DNA from: Amanita rubescens
Lineage: Eukaryota > Basidiomycota > Agaricomycetes > Agaricales > Amanitaceae
Length of the DNA: 64,000 bases
Direction of reading: 5' to 3'
Assembly (NCBI GenBank): GCA_015039365.1
Contig: WION01000077.1
Span: 62,001 to 126,000 of the forward strand
Shown: positions 1 through 11,000 of the stretch, in pieces
How the letters are laid out: each line of letters begins with the position of its first letter
How positions within the stretch are numbered: the first letter of the stretch is position 1
The notes under the pieces: model-generated
What the model was told of the DNA's origin: nothing
Databases searched by the model: none
Seen by the model: only the letters and a program-made list of their open reading frames with translations
Program-made: the position numbers and the translations under genes

Positions 1-683
1 TATTCATCGTTGCGTTTAATGCCCACCGGCAATGCCCAAAGCTGAAAACGACGAGCTCACCTATGCCCTATTCAACAGCATTAATGTGGAAAGTGATTCT
101 GGGAAAGAAAGCAACTCACAACGTTATCAGTTTTCCAGGCTGAACGGCTTCCGATAAATATCAGAGTCGATCCTTTGCGCTCTCTTAGATAAGGCAAGCC
201 GGCCATTGTTACCTCCATCAGGCCGAAAAAGTTGGGCTCAAATTGGGTACGAAGCAAATCCGTCCTGACAGACATTGAGTATGGATATATTACAGCATAA
301 ATCGTGGTCCTCACCTTGCTTCTTCAATAAGGCTAGGGTATCCGCTACCTGAAAATGTGCATTGGAATATTCTGGCTCAAGATGAGACGCGTCTTACCTG
401 CATTATTGACTAGAACGTCGATTCGTCCCCAAAATCCGGCAGCCTGACTCATCTTTTCTTCAATGAGCTTCCTTCCTTCCGTCACGTCTAGAGGTATCGT
501 TTTAAGGTTCTCGCGCCAAGATTCATCACAACTCTCGAATAGATCCACTAGTTTTTGAGGCGAACGGCCCGTCGCGACGACTTTATCACCACGCGCAAGG
601 GCAGAAAACACCAAACGACGTCCAAAACCCGATGTCGTCCCTATTTGACGTCTGAGCAAGGTTATGGTATAAAAGCTTATCAC
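1..683 (-). CDS. Short-chain dehydrogenase/reductase (partial)
   Basis: NAD(P)-dependent oxidoreductase of the SDR family. The first visible exon carries a nucleotide-binding loop GTTSGFG (usual GTSSGFG), then ARGDKVVATGRS and the structural motif VNNAG just before a GT-AG intron. After a small exon a third exon gives FEPNFFGLMEVTMAGLPYLR and the GSRSAW stretch around the catalytic serine. The active-site YxxxK would lie in the exons beyond position 1 and is not seen. The start is unresolved: the beta-strand before the loop should come from an upstream exon between 684 and 1000. Substrate cannot be told. The gene is cut by the window edge. Confidence 0.8.
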
Positions 684-1185
684 CGATCACCTGTAATGAA
701 CCACACTTTAAAATTGTGTATCATTGATCTTTGCTTTGGCTGACAGACTTGAAGAAAATGTTAGAATCAAATGATCCTCGCAACGTACATTGTCCTACCT
801 GCTCAATGTTGATCGTCGGTTGTATGCAGATTCTTGGACGAAACCTCGGGGATAAATTGCCCGGTCTTTTGAGTCACTGATGATAAATACAATCAATATG
901 TCATTCCCGCTCGGAGTTAAACAAAAAGTTACATACCTCCGTTTAGAAAACAAATCTGACTTGAACATGCGACTTTGACGTTCCTGATTCCACTGCAAGG
1001 TAATCTGTCAGCATGTCACGCTGCTGAAGAGATTGAGGCAGAAAGATGGAGTTTGAGAAGGGGAGATGGAACGAAAGAAGGGCTGCGAGTTGCAATCATG
1101 TGCAGCTCATCGGATCAACCAACATTTATTAGCCGGGTCATCTCGGGTCGGCGGTGCTTACATAACCATAACATCGTAAAAGCTC
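684..1185. other. Intergenic stretch left of the DNA element
   Basis: No gene is supported here apart from a possible first exon of the leftward dehydrogenase. Near 1149-1168 lies GGCGGTGCTTACATAACC, which partly matches a motif found again near 45.9 and 53.1 kb. Confidence 0.4.
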
Positions 1186-1194
1186 CACTTCTAT
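1186..1194. repeat. Left 9-bp target site duplication
   Basis: CACTTCTAT directly abuts the left inverted repeat and is repeated exactly at 6783-6791, directly after the right inverted repeat. It defines the insertion borders to the base. Confidence 0.95.
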
Positions 1195-1285
1195 CAGACT
1201 CCGTACCAGTCTCACGTGGTGCCAGCTTGACGATGAGTAAGCATGTATGCACCAGGGAGACTGGAGTTTAACATATACAAACAAA
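1195..1285 (+). repeat. Left terminal inverted repeat, 91 bp
   Basis: Reverse complement of 6692-6782 without a mismatch. It ends ACATATACAAACAAA; sequence diverges immediately inside. The repeat lies upstream of both genes, one at each end, so it may also carry both promoters. Confidence 0.96.
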
Positions 1286-1468
1286 AGGTTGGGGCTGCCG
1301 AGGCGTCACATTTCGATCATCTGCAGATGTTTTTTTGGGTTGGAAAACATATCAAAGTCTATTTGGGCGGAGTTTTATTCCAGAAATAGAATAGCGTCCC
1401 TGCGTAAATGGTGTAGTAGTAGTCGTATCTATCCTTTCGCTTTCAAACGCATCACCGGCCATTCACCA

Positions 1469-4020
1469 ATGGATGTGGATCAGGATGATGCCGTGGTTTA
1501 TGAGCCAGTCATCCAATACTTGAACGACCACGAATTGTCAATTGTTAATCTTGTCAACGTGTTGCTCACTGAGAAGAAGTACAAGGCTCACTCGTTGACG
1601 AATGACTTGCTTGCAAATGGGGGAAAGGTCATCTGTGGCTTGCTGGGGCATGCTCATTTGCCTGAATGCGCTCGGGATGCTGTCTGTGCTTCTGTGGAGC
1701 GCATATATGCTAATGAAATCGAGACTCTCGTTGATGAGGAATCGGGCTTTCACTTTGGCGCGCAGCATGTCGTTCCTACTGATGTTGAAGACTTTGGGCT
1801 TGCCGATATATCAAAAGATTATATGAAACTCGCACCTAGGACTTGTTCTCTTCTTGATGCGTTGCTGAAAGCTCGGAAGCGAAGGGCCTCGTCACTTCTT
1901 GGGCCTAGCATTAGCATTGCGGAATTACCAGATGGAGATCGTGATGAAGAACGATTAGAAGGAGGTCGGCAACGTAGTGGATCACGCTTACCTGATGAGA
2001 ATCGTCCAGAGGCACTTTTACGAATTGTGCGAGCCTTGACATTAACCTATACATGCGTTAAAACTCAGTGATACTGATCTAGAAAAAGACTGTGATTGTT
2101 AGCATGATAATGCAAAGCACAAATCAAAAGGCAAACCATTTTCCGAGCATCTTTGGGATGTTCCTTCATTCTTGTCGTACGCCACAACGAGTTGTCAATG
2201 CTTTGTCACGTATGGGTCTCTCCGTTGCACAAAGAACAATTCACTCAGCAATAAACTCCCTATCGTCAAATGCTTCTCTCGTGCTTAAGAAACTTGGAGA
2301 AAGTCATTGTGTTGCTTTGGCGTATGACAATTTCGACGTTGATTTGAAAACATCAGTGCCCGTGGTCGAAAAATCAGGTGGCGATTCATTGAAGCACTTG
2401 ACATCTGGTCTTGCATTTCCGCTCCAGCATGGGGTCACCAAAGAAGACCTGCGCGTTTCTGACTGTCTCTGGCAAAAGTTCAAGTCAAATTTAGATAGCG
2501 GTGGCAACTTGACTGGCAAGAAGACTTACAATGATCTCGCATTACTGTTTATGGAACAACCGGAAAGCGATGGAGAACCGGATATTCACGAAGAATTCAA
2601 TACGTGGATATATCTGCGAGACTTGATTGAAAATATTCAAGGATTTGAATATCTGCACGGTAAACTCAATGAGCCAAGATTCGTAGAACAAATCCCAGTT
2701 GAAAAAACTGACATCTATCCGGCGTATGCAATGGATGTCAACAATTCAACAGTTAGCGGGAATATCCAGGCGATTGAGTCTCTGATGTCGCAAATTGGTT
2801 ATGGGAGCCCTGACGACGAAACATCAATTGATATCAGTGACTATATCGTTTTGGTTCACGGGGACCTTGGAACTGGTGAACGAATTAACTCAATTATGCA
2901 TCGCCGTTCACTTGAATACCGACCTTGGGAACGGTTTCAGTACGTGAAGTTCTGTCCAGGATACTTTCACGTCAAGATGGCTTGTGCAGAAGCGTTGTGG
3001 CGTGTTGCAATTAAACCAGAACTTGGGCGACGTGATGAAACATGCTTTATGAAAGACATCGCTATCTTACGGCCAAAGGAAACTGGGACGATTATATCAA
3101 AATGCGAGTTTCGGCGAATGCATCAACTTATCAAGCATGTTGGAATCGCTCGGCGGCTTGATTGCTGGCGGATTGCAGTGTCTAGGAGGTACCCTCAGTT
3201 TGGAGCACTCGAGGAGTTTGCCAAATCTAAGCCAAAACTCGAGGATCTTGAAGCGATTGCTCGGGAACTTGTTGATGAATATGTTGCCAGTTATGAACTC
3301 TCGTCACAGCTCGAGCGCATACGACCAAAGCAAGAACGTGATCAGCAATTTGAAAATGCTGCAATAATTCAACAGTACCTTCTCCTGTACGAGGAGCTAT
3401 CACATTCGATGAATGTTGGCGATATTGGTCGGCTTGAGCGGACAGTATTCTCCTGGATCCCGATCTTCAAGGCAACTGGCAAACATAAGTATGCGACAGC
3501 AATGGAAAAGTTTTTGGTTGAAATTCACTTTGAATACCCGGAGCAACTGCGCCATGCGATCCAGTACAATATGTTGGTCAATCCTACAGGAAAGCCGGGG
3601 AAGTTTCGTGCTGTTGACTGGGTTGTGGAGGGCAATAACTGTGAAATCAAAGTTCATCACGGTGGGCAAGGGTCCACCCGAACCGTCAAGCGGATGATCA
3701 GCGAATCAGCACTGATTGGTACCTACAAGTTAATCAATGAATCCATGGAGAACAACCTACTCGTGTACACGACAACGGCTCACGGTGAGCCAGATATGTC
3801 AAGAACACTCTCCGAGCTTCGAAAGATTCTTTCTCATCGTTCACCACACATATATGTTTCAGGGAGGGAAAGCATGTATTGCATACCCGATATGTTGAAC
3901 AATGGTGTTGAACTACTCAGTAACAAGTCTGGTCCAGCGCGCAATGAAGGAGGAGATGATCATTTGGGTGACGCAGAGCTACGACCGTCGTTGGAGGATA
4001 TTGTTGTAGAGCTCCTGTAA
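1469..4020 (+). CDS. DUF6589-domain protein, candidate transposase
   Basis: Roughly 830-residue protein in two exons. Exon 1 starts at the ATG at 1469 (MDVDQDDAVVYEP), although the frame is open further 5' and the start is a best guess. A 56-nt GT-AG intron (about 2026-2081) joins ALLRI to KKTVIVSM. Exon 2 carries the DUF6589 domain of basidiomycetes: FLHSCRTPQRVVNALSRMG, VALAYDNFDVD, HLTSGLAFPLQHGV, VHGDLGTGERI, RFQYVKFCPGYFHVKMACAE, ATGKHKYATAMEKF, and LVNPTGKPG followed by FRAVDWVVEGNN. Function of the domain is not firmly established. Spaced acidic residues (D in AYDNFD, D in HGDLGT, E in VVEGNN) suggest an RNase H-like DDE nuclease, which is inference. The end overlaps the end of the helicase gene by 42 bp. 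Confidence 0.85.
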
Positions 4021-6467
4021 TGTCTCGGATTGGAATACTAGCGGTTCATCGTGCATGTCAAAGTTGGGTGAATCTTGAAGGGGGTAGTGCGATTCCGGCA
4101 AGGGTGGGTGATACTGCAGTTGTGAAGTGTACGAAAAAGCATTCAATGCAGAGGGGTATTGTGAAAGGAGTTGCAAAGTGTATGGGTCGTTTGATGTTGC
4201 GGTTAACGTGGATGAATATTGAGAAAGCAGTTGTGTGTACGGTGAAGCGGTCAGAGCAGCAGTTGACGTAGACGGAACTGGAACTTGCGGGACTACGTTC
4301 TCCTTACCCTGTCTTGCCGGACACAGAGTGCTTCGCATCCTATGGCCAACCATCCCACAAGCGCTACATGTAGGCGGCCGTCTGGCAGTTTTGGTGGCCT
4401 GAGGATCGGAAGATATCAGCAAGGATGATGTCAAAACAGCCGGTTGTGAAGGGACCAAAGGAGGAGGATAATGTTGTTGAATGATGGAAATGATAGTTGA
4501 GCCGTACTTGCTAGCGCCACCCCACTTCGTTTCCCTCTCAAGGTCATCAACCGTCATGATTTTCGAAAAGTGAGCACAGTCAACTATGCGGTCGCGCACA
4601 CCTGTACCCATCACAAGGGCTGGTCCAAGATTTCGTAAGTGAGCCCTTCCATACACCCTTTTCATCTCCTCGCAACGCCACGTCTCAAGATCAACACGAA
4701 GAATGTCATCCTTTGTGTTGTTTTCATATGCAGGAATGGCAGAGCGAGCGGGTTGGTGGCTGGGCTTTGAGGGTGGAATGCGTAGGTGAACAAATGCCGT
4801 AGGGTTGTGGAGATCGCAACAAAGCTGGGATGGTTTTGGGCAGCAACGCCGACAACCACCAGGCATCTCAGTATCACAATCATCATGTAGGGATACTTAA
4901 AAACATTGAGTTTAGGTCACAATTACTATTGTACAGACTCACCTGCTTTATCATTTTCGAAAGCGTTCATAATTGGAATTCGACGGCATGCATATCCTCG
5001 GTCTTCAGCATTAATCAAGGCATCTACTACAGGGTCAATCGTCTTCTTGTTCTTGTTCGCAGTCGCTGACTTCTTCAGCCTCTTCTCTTCTTCTTCACCC
5101 CTCTCCTCACCATCACTCTGCTCGACTTGAGCAGCATTACGGTCAACTTCTGCTCCTCTTGCTTCCTGCTTCTTCCGTTCAGCACGAGCGCGCCTCTTTG
5201 CTGCATTTTCAGCCTTCTTTGCCCGTTCCAAATGAAACTGGTCCTTCTCAGCTAAGAGGATTGCGATTCCCGCCAGTTCCGGGTTGCGAACACACCGGCC
5301 AAAGCGTTGCCATAATGTGGAAATAGAACATGTTGCTCCCCATTGAACGATTATCATGATATCAGGCACATCCATTCCCTGCATGTCGAGTCAACCCCAT
5401 TAAGTCATTGTAACACACATGGATAACGCACCATTCCAAAAGAGTCTGTCGTCATCAACCCCCAAATATCACCGTTCACTAAATTGAGCGTCTCCTGTGC
5501 CTTGTAAAGATCTGACATATCAGAGTTGAACCACTTGATGTAATCACGGTAGTCAGGTGGTAAAAGACTACGTAGGTATAGACCGGCCTGAACCGATTCG
5601 GGTATGCTGTCAAAAAACACGAGAAACTTCGGTGGTGGTGGGTCACCCGGTTTCCAATCATGGAGTAAAAACCGTAGGTCGACAAAGCTATTGCGGGGGT
5701 TGGCCATTGGTTGAACAACAATGCTGATATTTGGACGATCCACTGAGCATCGGGACATGAAAATATTTTCATTGCGAAGGCCGAGAGACTTCTTGATATC
5801 ATTTATCGCAGCCGGCATGAGAGTAGCGGAGGTAGCCATGATGGTGCATGGCTTCCTTTGAAGGTGTCTGAGGCTTCCGATGTGTCGATATTCTGGGCGA
5901 AATGATCCCCACTGCGATACGCAATGAGCCTCATCGATGATGATACTGATGATGGCATCGGTAAAAAGCTGATTTTTGAATAGAGATTGAAACCCCCCCT
6001 CCGGGCGCATGAGTTCCTCGGGATTCACAACGATGGCACGATACTTCATCTGTGCTATATCCTGCCAGATCACAAATGAGATGAATCACAGGACAATAAA
6101 CCGGATTACGCACATCAAAATTTTTCTTTGAAGCAGTTCTTGCGGATATGAAGATTCCATGAACACCAAATTTTGCAAGGGTATCGACATTCTGTTGACC
6201 AAGGATATTGAGTGGAGTTACGACGATTTGAATGCCATATGGACGGAAGAGGAGCGGCAACCAGAATGTTAAAGTTTTGCCCATTCCCGTGCCTGCAATT
6301 GAGATAACATCACGAGAACCTTCCAACAGGGCCCGACAGATACGGATTTGCCAAAGACAAGCTCGTTTGCCCAGTAGAGATAGAGCGCGCGAACGGATTT
6401 CGTCAACGGACGGCAGGTTTGATTGCCGAGCCTCATCAACAGATTCGTGTGAACTAGATGCATCCAT
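3979..6467 (-). CDS. RecQ-like DNA helicase with zinc knuckle
   Basis: ATP-dependent 3'-5' DNA helicase of the RecQ type, in several exons from ATG at 6467. Visible motifs in order: Walker A AGTGMGKT, VVTPLNILGQQ, the RecQ-specific DEAH box IIDEAHCVSQWG with FRPEYRHIG, motif III ATSAT, GMDVPDI and motif VI QRFGRCVR. After the core comes a Lys/Glu-rich coiled segment (about 5000-5250), a Cys-rich zinc-binding part (CRR, later MPGGCRRCCPK and CCDLH) as in RecQ C-termini, and a C-terminal tail with CSACGMVGHRMRSTLC, similar to a CCHC knuckle. It is carried inside the 91-bp repeats and ends tail-to-tail with the DUF6589 gene. Inference: it helps replication or repair of the element. Confidence 0.88.
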
Positions 6468-6691
6468 GGTCCCTTTGGCACATTCCTGATGTTAATTGGA
6501 GGGTTATAGAAGTGGAAATGGCTTACCACCGAGACGAGCCTCAGGTGTACATGGACAGACGCGGCAGACACGGCAGGGATTAAAAATGATCGGCCCGAGC
6601 AAAAAAATGATAATTGCGAGAATTACTTCAGCAACGCGCTTTACATAAGCAAGAGTGTCACAAAAAAAAAGAGATTGCCAATGCCGAGCGA

Positions 6692-6782
6692 TTTGTTTGT
6701 ATATGTTAAACTCCAGTCTCCCTGGTGCATACATGCTTACTCATCGTCAAGCTGGCACCACGTGAGACTGGTACGGAGTCTG
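6692..6782 (-). repeat. Right terminal inverted repeat, 91 bp
   Basis: Perfect inverted copy of 1195-1285, 225 bp upstream of the helicase start. Confidence 0.96.
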
Positions 6783-6791
6783 CACTTCTAT
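6783..6791. repeat. Right 9-bp target site duplication
   Basis: CACTTCTAT, identical to 1186-1194, directly outside the right repeat. Confidence 0.95.
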
Positions 6792-7490
6792 ACGTTCGGT
6801 TCCCCAAGGACGCACCATAGCCAGGCTGTAATTGATATATAGTGGCAAGCTGAGAGATCGAAGAATAGTGTCACCGGCAATCGCGCCACTCTCCGAGGAA
6901 TCCCAAGCACGGTTAGCTGGCAAGTTTCTTTGGCAGAACCTTTTCATCTCGTCTTCCCTTCACTTGCGACCATTGACCAGTCACCAATACCTTAACCGCA
7001 CACATTGGAGGTCCATTCCTTGAATTGGAACATTTATGATTTACTTAACGAAAAACAAGTTGTAAAAGCAATTAATAGGGCTGATTATCGGAATCATCGT
7101 AATCGTGCACCATGCACTTGCCAGTCCCTTCTTACCGGATACAGTATTAACTCTCGTATTTGGCAACTTGCTTCCCTTTTTCAGTTGCATCGTCCACACA
7201 GGATCCACAGAAATGTCGAAGTAAGTAACTGAGGGCCTCCACTTGACGTACGTTAGTAAGTCTTCCTCATCGGATATGCATTCGGATTTCAGGAATTCCT
7301 TTCTCACCTCCGCGGGTTCTTTTTAACCCTTTGCTAGTGCGCCAACGTCGTGTACAACTAACCGCCCTCAACGATTTCCTTTGATGCATCGTACAGGTTC
7401 GCACATGATCAAGCGTGTTCAAGTTTGCGCGGAGGCGGTATCAGCATGTATGTCGTTTAAGCTTTTCCGTACTTTTTAGTGAATCGCAGC
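6792..7490. other. Upstream region of the patatin gene
   Basis: No convincing gene. It probably holds the promoter and a short first exon of the patatin-like gene (an ATG followed by a splice donor is seen at about 7213-7225), but the join could not be fixed. Confidence 0.35.
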
Positions 7491-8034
7491 AGCGTCAAAA
7501 ACGACAAACAAGTGCGTACTTGTCATCGATGGGGGCGGCATGCGTGGGCTTGCCTCCTTGATGATTATCGACGCATTGATGAAAGAAATATCAAAAAGAA
7601 CTCGCAAAGACACGCTTCCGTGCCAGGTTTTTGACCTTATATGCGGAACATCTGTTGGAGGATTGATATCGATTCTCCTCGGAAGGCTAGGTTTAGATTG
7701 CCAGACCGCTCTTGAGGTCTACGAAAAAACTGTGAAAACCCTCTTCGAAGAGCCCAAGGATGTTTGGAACGTCATCGCGAACGGCCAATTTCTGGAGACT
7801 TCAAGTTTCGAGAGTTTCATTCGACAGATAGTGGAGAACGTAGTGGGATCACCTACAAGTTCTATGAAAGATGAGCTGGATCCTCGAAAGTATCCGCGGA
7901 CCAAGGTGAGAGTCGCAGTTTTCCATGAATCAAGTGTTCATTGGTATTGGTTCCTTGATGTAGGCCTTCGTGACTATGATGGAACGTGCTCCTAGTTTCA
8001 CCCATATCGTCGGCTCCTATAAACGTGAAGGCAT

Positions 8035-8043
8035 AGCGCCTTC

Positions 8044-8047
<4 letters not shown>
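8035..8047. repeat. LINE target site duplication, left copy
   Basis: AGCGCCTTCGGTT, 13 bp, repeated at 11436-11448. The last TT merges with the T run, so the border is uncertain by two bases. Confidence 0.9.

Positions 8048-8079
<32 letters not shown>
8046..8079 (-). repeat. Poly(A) tail of the LINE (T run on +)
   Basis: Uninterrupted run of 34 T on the + strand. It is the 3' tail of the leftward LINE and its purity suggests a young insertion. Confidence 0.92.
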
Positions 8080-8082
<3 letters not shown>

Positions 8083-11000
8083 CCTTGTTTAAGCCCCGCG
8101 GCGCTTGTAGCGCATGGTAGGGCGTACTCTAATGTGGTACTCTTGTCATAATATACGTATGGTTGTCTTCATCTTCCGCTAGAAAAGAGCGCGCCATTTC
8201 TGGCGCGCGTGGAGTTTGTGTTGGTGGTTGTAGCGTGGTTGAAGCCTGGATGCGGAATTGCGCACTCTGTGCGCTGTTCATCGTCTTCTCACCTCGCCTC
8301 TCATCACCTCTCTCCCAGTCCCCCCTACCTCGCTGCCTCTCACCTGCCCCGCCCCGCTCTTCTCCCCATCGTTCTGTTCTCGTCCTCTCCCCCCCCGCTA
8401 CGCTGCGCCTCACTTGCCCCGTCCTCCCTCTCGGGCTCCCCCATCCTTCTCTCTCGTCTCCTGTTGCCTACTGTGAGCCAGCTGCGTATGTCTCCTCTGG
8501 CGTATGTGTTCCACTCTTCCATTACTCTTCCCTGGGCACTAGCCGCTGCTTGTTCCCTGCAGTTTTGGGTGCTGCGCTCCCTTGGCCCTGTACCGTTCCT
8601 CTGGTGCATCCTTGCCGTGTGTCTGTAACCGTCGAATAGGTCACTTTGCGTTGTCGCCTGTTTTTTGTCCTGTTTTGACAGCCATGTTATGCGCTTTGTT
8701 TTTCTGACGAATTCGGTGACATAGGTCATATTGCTGTCGTTACCCAAAAGTTTTTTGAGGCCTGTCATGTCACGTTTAACCATTCGACGGAGTTGGGCCC
8801 GCGGTTCGTTGTAGGCTCGGCAGTGGCGTAGCAGGTGGTCCACCGTCTCGTTGTATTGCTTGCAGCCTGGGCAGATTGCGGTTTTGCTTATATTGATGCG
8901 GTGAAGATGTGTGTTTAGGCCGATGTGGCCCGTTTTGAGTTGCGTCCATATGCTGCCTGTGCGGCGGCTGGCCTTCGTCAAGGCTTTCCTGTACCTTTTA
9001 CCGCTTTCATAGCTGATGATTCCTTTGAGCCTCCTCGCTTGAGGGGCCATACGCCAGGCCTCCAGCGCTGCTTCCTTTACTTTTGAGCCGAATTGCTGTT
9101 TCGCTGCGGATTTACTAGCTGGCAGTGGTTTCCTGAACAGCTTCGGGAGTGCCGTCTTGGCGCTGCATGTGCCCGCACTCGCTGCCTTTGCTGCCACGTC
9201 TGCTTCCTCATTCCCCTTTACCCCAACATGGCCTGGCGTCCATCTGATTTTTATTCTTACATTGTTGTTCCTATGTTTAAGTGCATTGATCTGCTCGTGG
9301 AATTCATCTAGAATGTACTTGCCTGGCCCTTGCTTGTTATCCGTGGATGCTATTATGGCTGCTTGGTTATCAACGTTAATCGTGACGGACTTCACGTTCC
9401 GCCTGTTCCTGATTGAGAAGACCCCGAGGGCCATCGCAGCGCACTCCGCCTCGTAAACTGTGTGTTCTGTAGTAGTCCCTAGATGAAATTGTGTGAGCGC
9501 CATTCTTTTTCCTTGCTTATATATCACCGCCGCGGCGCCAACGCCGTCTTTTGTTAAGGATCCGTCTGTGAATATTTGATATTCAGCCCTGTCTCTGCTG
9601 CACTGCGTGATAGCTGTGTCTTTGTTGTTCGGGATGATGGTTTTTATGTCCGGGTCCCACGAATTGAGGTGGCGTATGGGCGTTACCTTCTCCATCGTGT
9701 CCGGCTTGATATTGTATGTGTGGAAGAGCTCATGTAGGGGGCTGGGGTGCTTTTTTACGTATCGTCGCGCTGTGCGGTGCACCATACCATGTAGGGGATG
9801 TCCTTTAGGGATTGTTGCCAGGCTAAGGGCTGCATTGTAGCGCCATTTGTCGACTGCTAGGTGTATCGGGAGTAGGTCTGACAGCAGGTTTAGGACGGTA
9901 CTCGCCGTGGTTCTCATGGCACCTGTAATCATTATTGATGCTCGCCGCTGGACCGTCGCAAGCTGGCGCATGACTGTGACATTGTAGGTTGGGCTTGGGT
10001 TGGGCGATGTTAGTTTGTGGCGCCTTTGAGGAGAGAGGAAAACGTCGGCGGCGTAGAGTATTCGGGGCATTGCTATGGTGAGGTAAAGCTGGCGTACAAA
10101 GGCGGGGCTGATCCCTTTGCTGACACGAGCTAAGCGGCCAAATTGGTTGACCCACTTTTCGCCTTTTGCCAGGGCTGCTGCTATATGTGTTTTCCAGTTG
10201 AGCCAGCGGTCGATTGAAACCCCAAGTAGTTTTGCCGATTCCTGTGGTCGGACCTCGTGTCCTCGTATGAGTATTGATTCACCTTCACCTTCTCTACCTG
10301 TCGTGATGTTTTTTCCCCGCAGGAAGTCAATGAGTTGGAACTTTTCTATGCCAAAGGTACAGTTGTGCGTGTCCGCCCATTGTAGGATACCATCATGCCT
10401 GTGTAACATGTCTTCAATCTTTCGATGAGTTTCTGTGTAGTTGCAGCCTATCGCGAGAATCGTTGTGTCGTCTACAAATAGAATAGCGTCCTCACCGTTT
10501 TTCAGGTTTGGCACGTCTAGGATGTCTGAGTTGTACAACATGTAGGCAATGGGCGAGAGTGGGTCGCCTTGGTCGAGGCCGTTTGTGATGACGAAAACGT
10601 CAGATACGTAGTCATCAAACTTGAGTTGTGTTTTCCTGTTGCCCATTCTGCGCACTATCCAGTCGGTGATCTGTTGGGGGATGCCCCTTATGCGCATGTC
10701 GTGTACCAATCTGTCAATGCTGACGCTTGGGAAGGCACCCTTTACGTCTAGGAATAGCGCTGAGACAACTTTCCTCTTCCGCCATGTGTCTTTGACCGTC
10801 GTGGTTAGATAGTGGACCGCTTGTGTTGTCGTGTGGCCCGGGCGAGCTCCGAAGTGGTTTTTTGGCAGAATGTTATGCGTCTCGCATCTATTTGTAATTT
10901 CGTTAGCAATGCATGCATTGAGTAGGCGAGCAAACCCGTTCGAGAGTGAGATTGGTCTCCACGCATTGGGGGACTCATAGCTTGGCCGGCTTGGCTTCTT

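Larger units (their letters stand above)
1195..6782. mobile_element. DUF6589/RecQ DNA element with 91-bp TIRs
   Basis: A 5588-bp unit bounded by perfect 91-bp inverted repeats (1195-1285 and 6692-6782) that begin CAGACTCCGTACCAGTCTCA, flanked by a perfect 9-bp direct repeat. It holds two convergent genes filling nearly all internal space: a DUF6589 protein on + and a RecQ-like helicase on -. A 9-bp duplication with long inverted repeats resembles Mutator-like elements, but no MULE transposase is present, so assignment to a known superfamily is not made. Identity of the two repeats and of the target duplication points to a recent insertion. Host DNA here is the space between the dehydrogenase and the patatin gene. 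Confidence 0.93.

Noticed and set aside
1195..6782. Helitron, because of the helicase
   Set aside because: The helicase is RecQ-type, not RepHel, and the element has long inverted repeats and a target duplication, which Helitrons lack.
8163..8639. Long pyrimidine-rich open frames on the + strand
   Set aside because: They lie antisense to the LINE ORF end and reflect its base bias.
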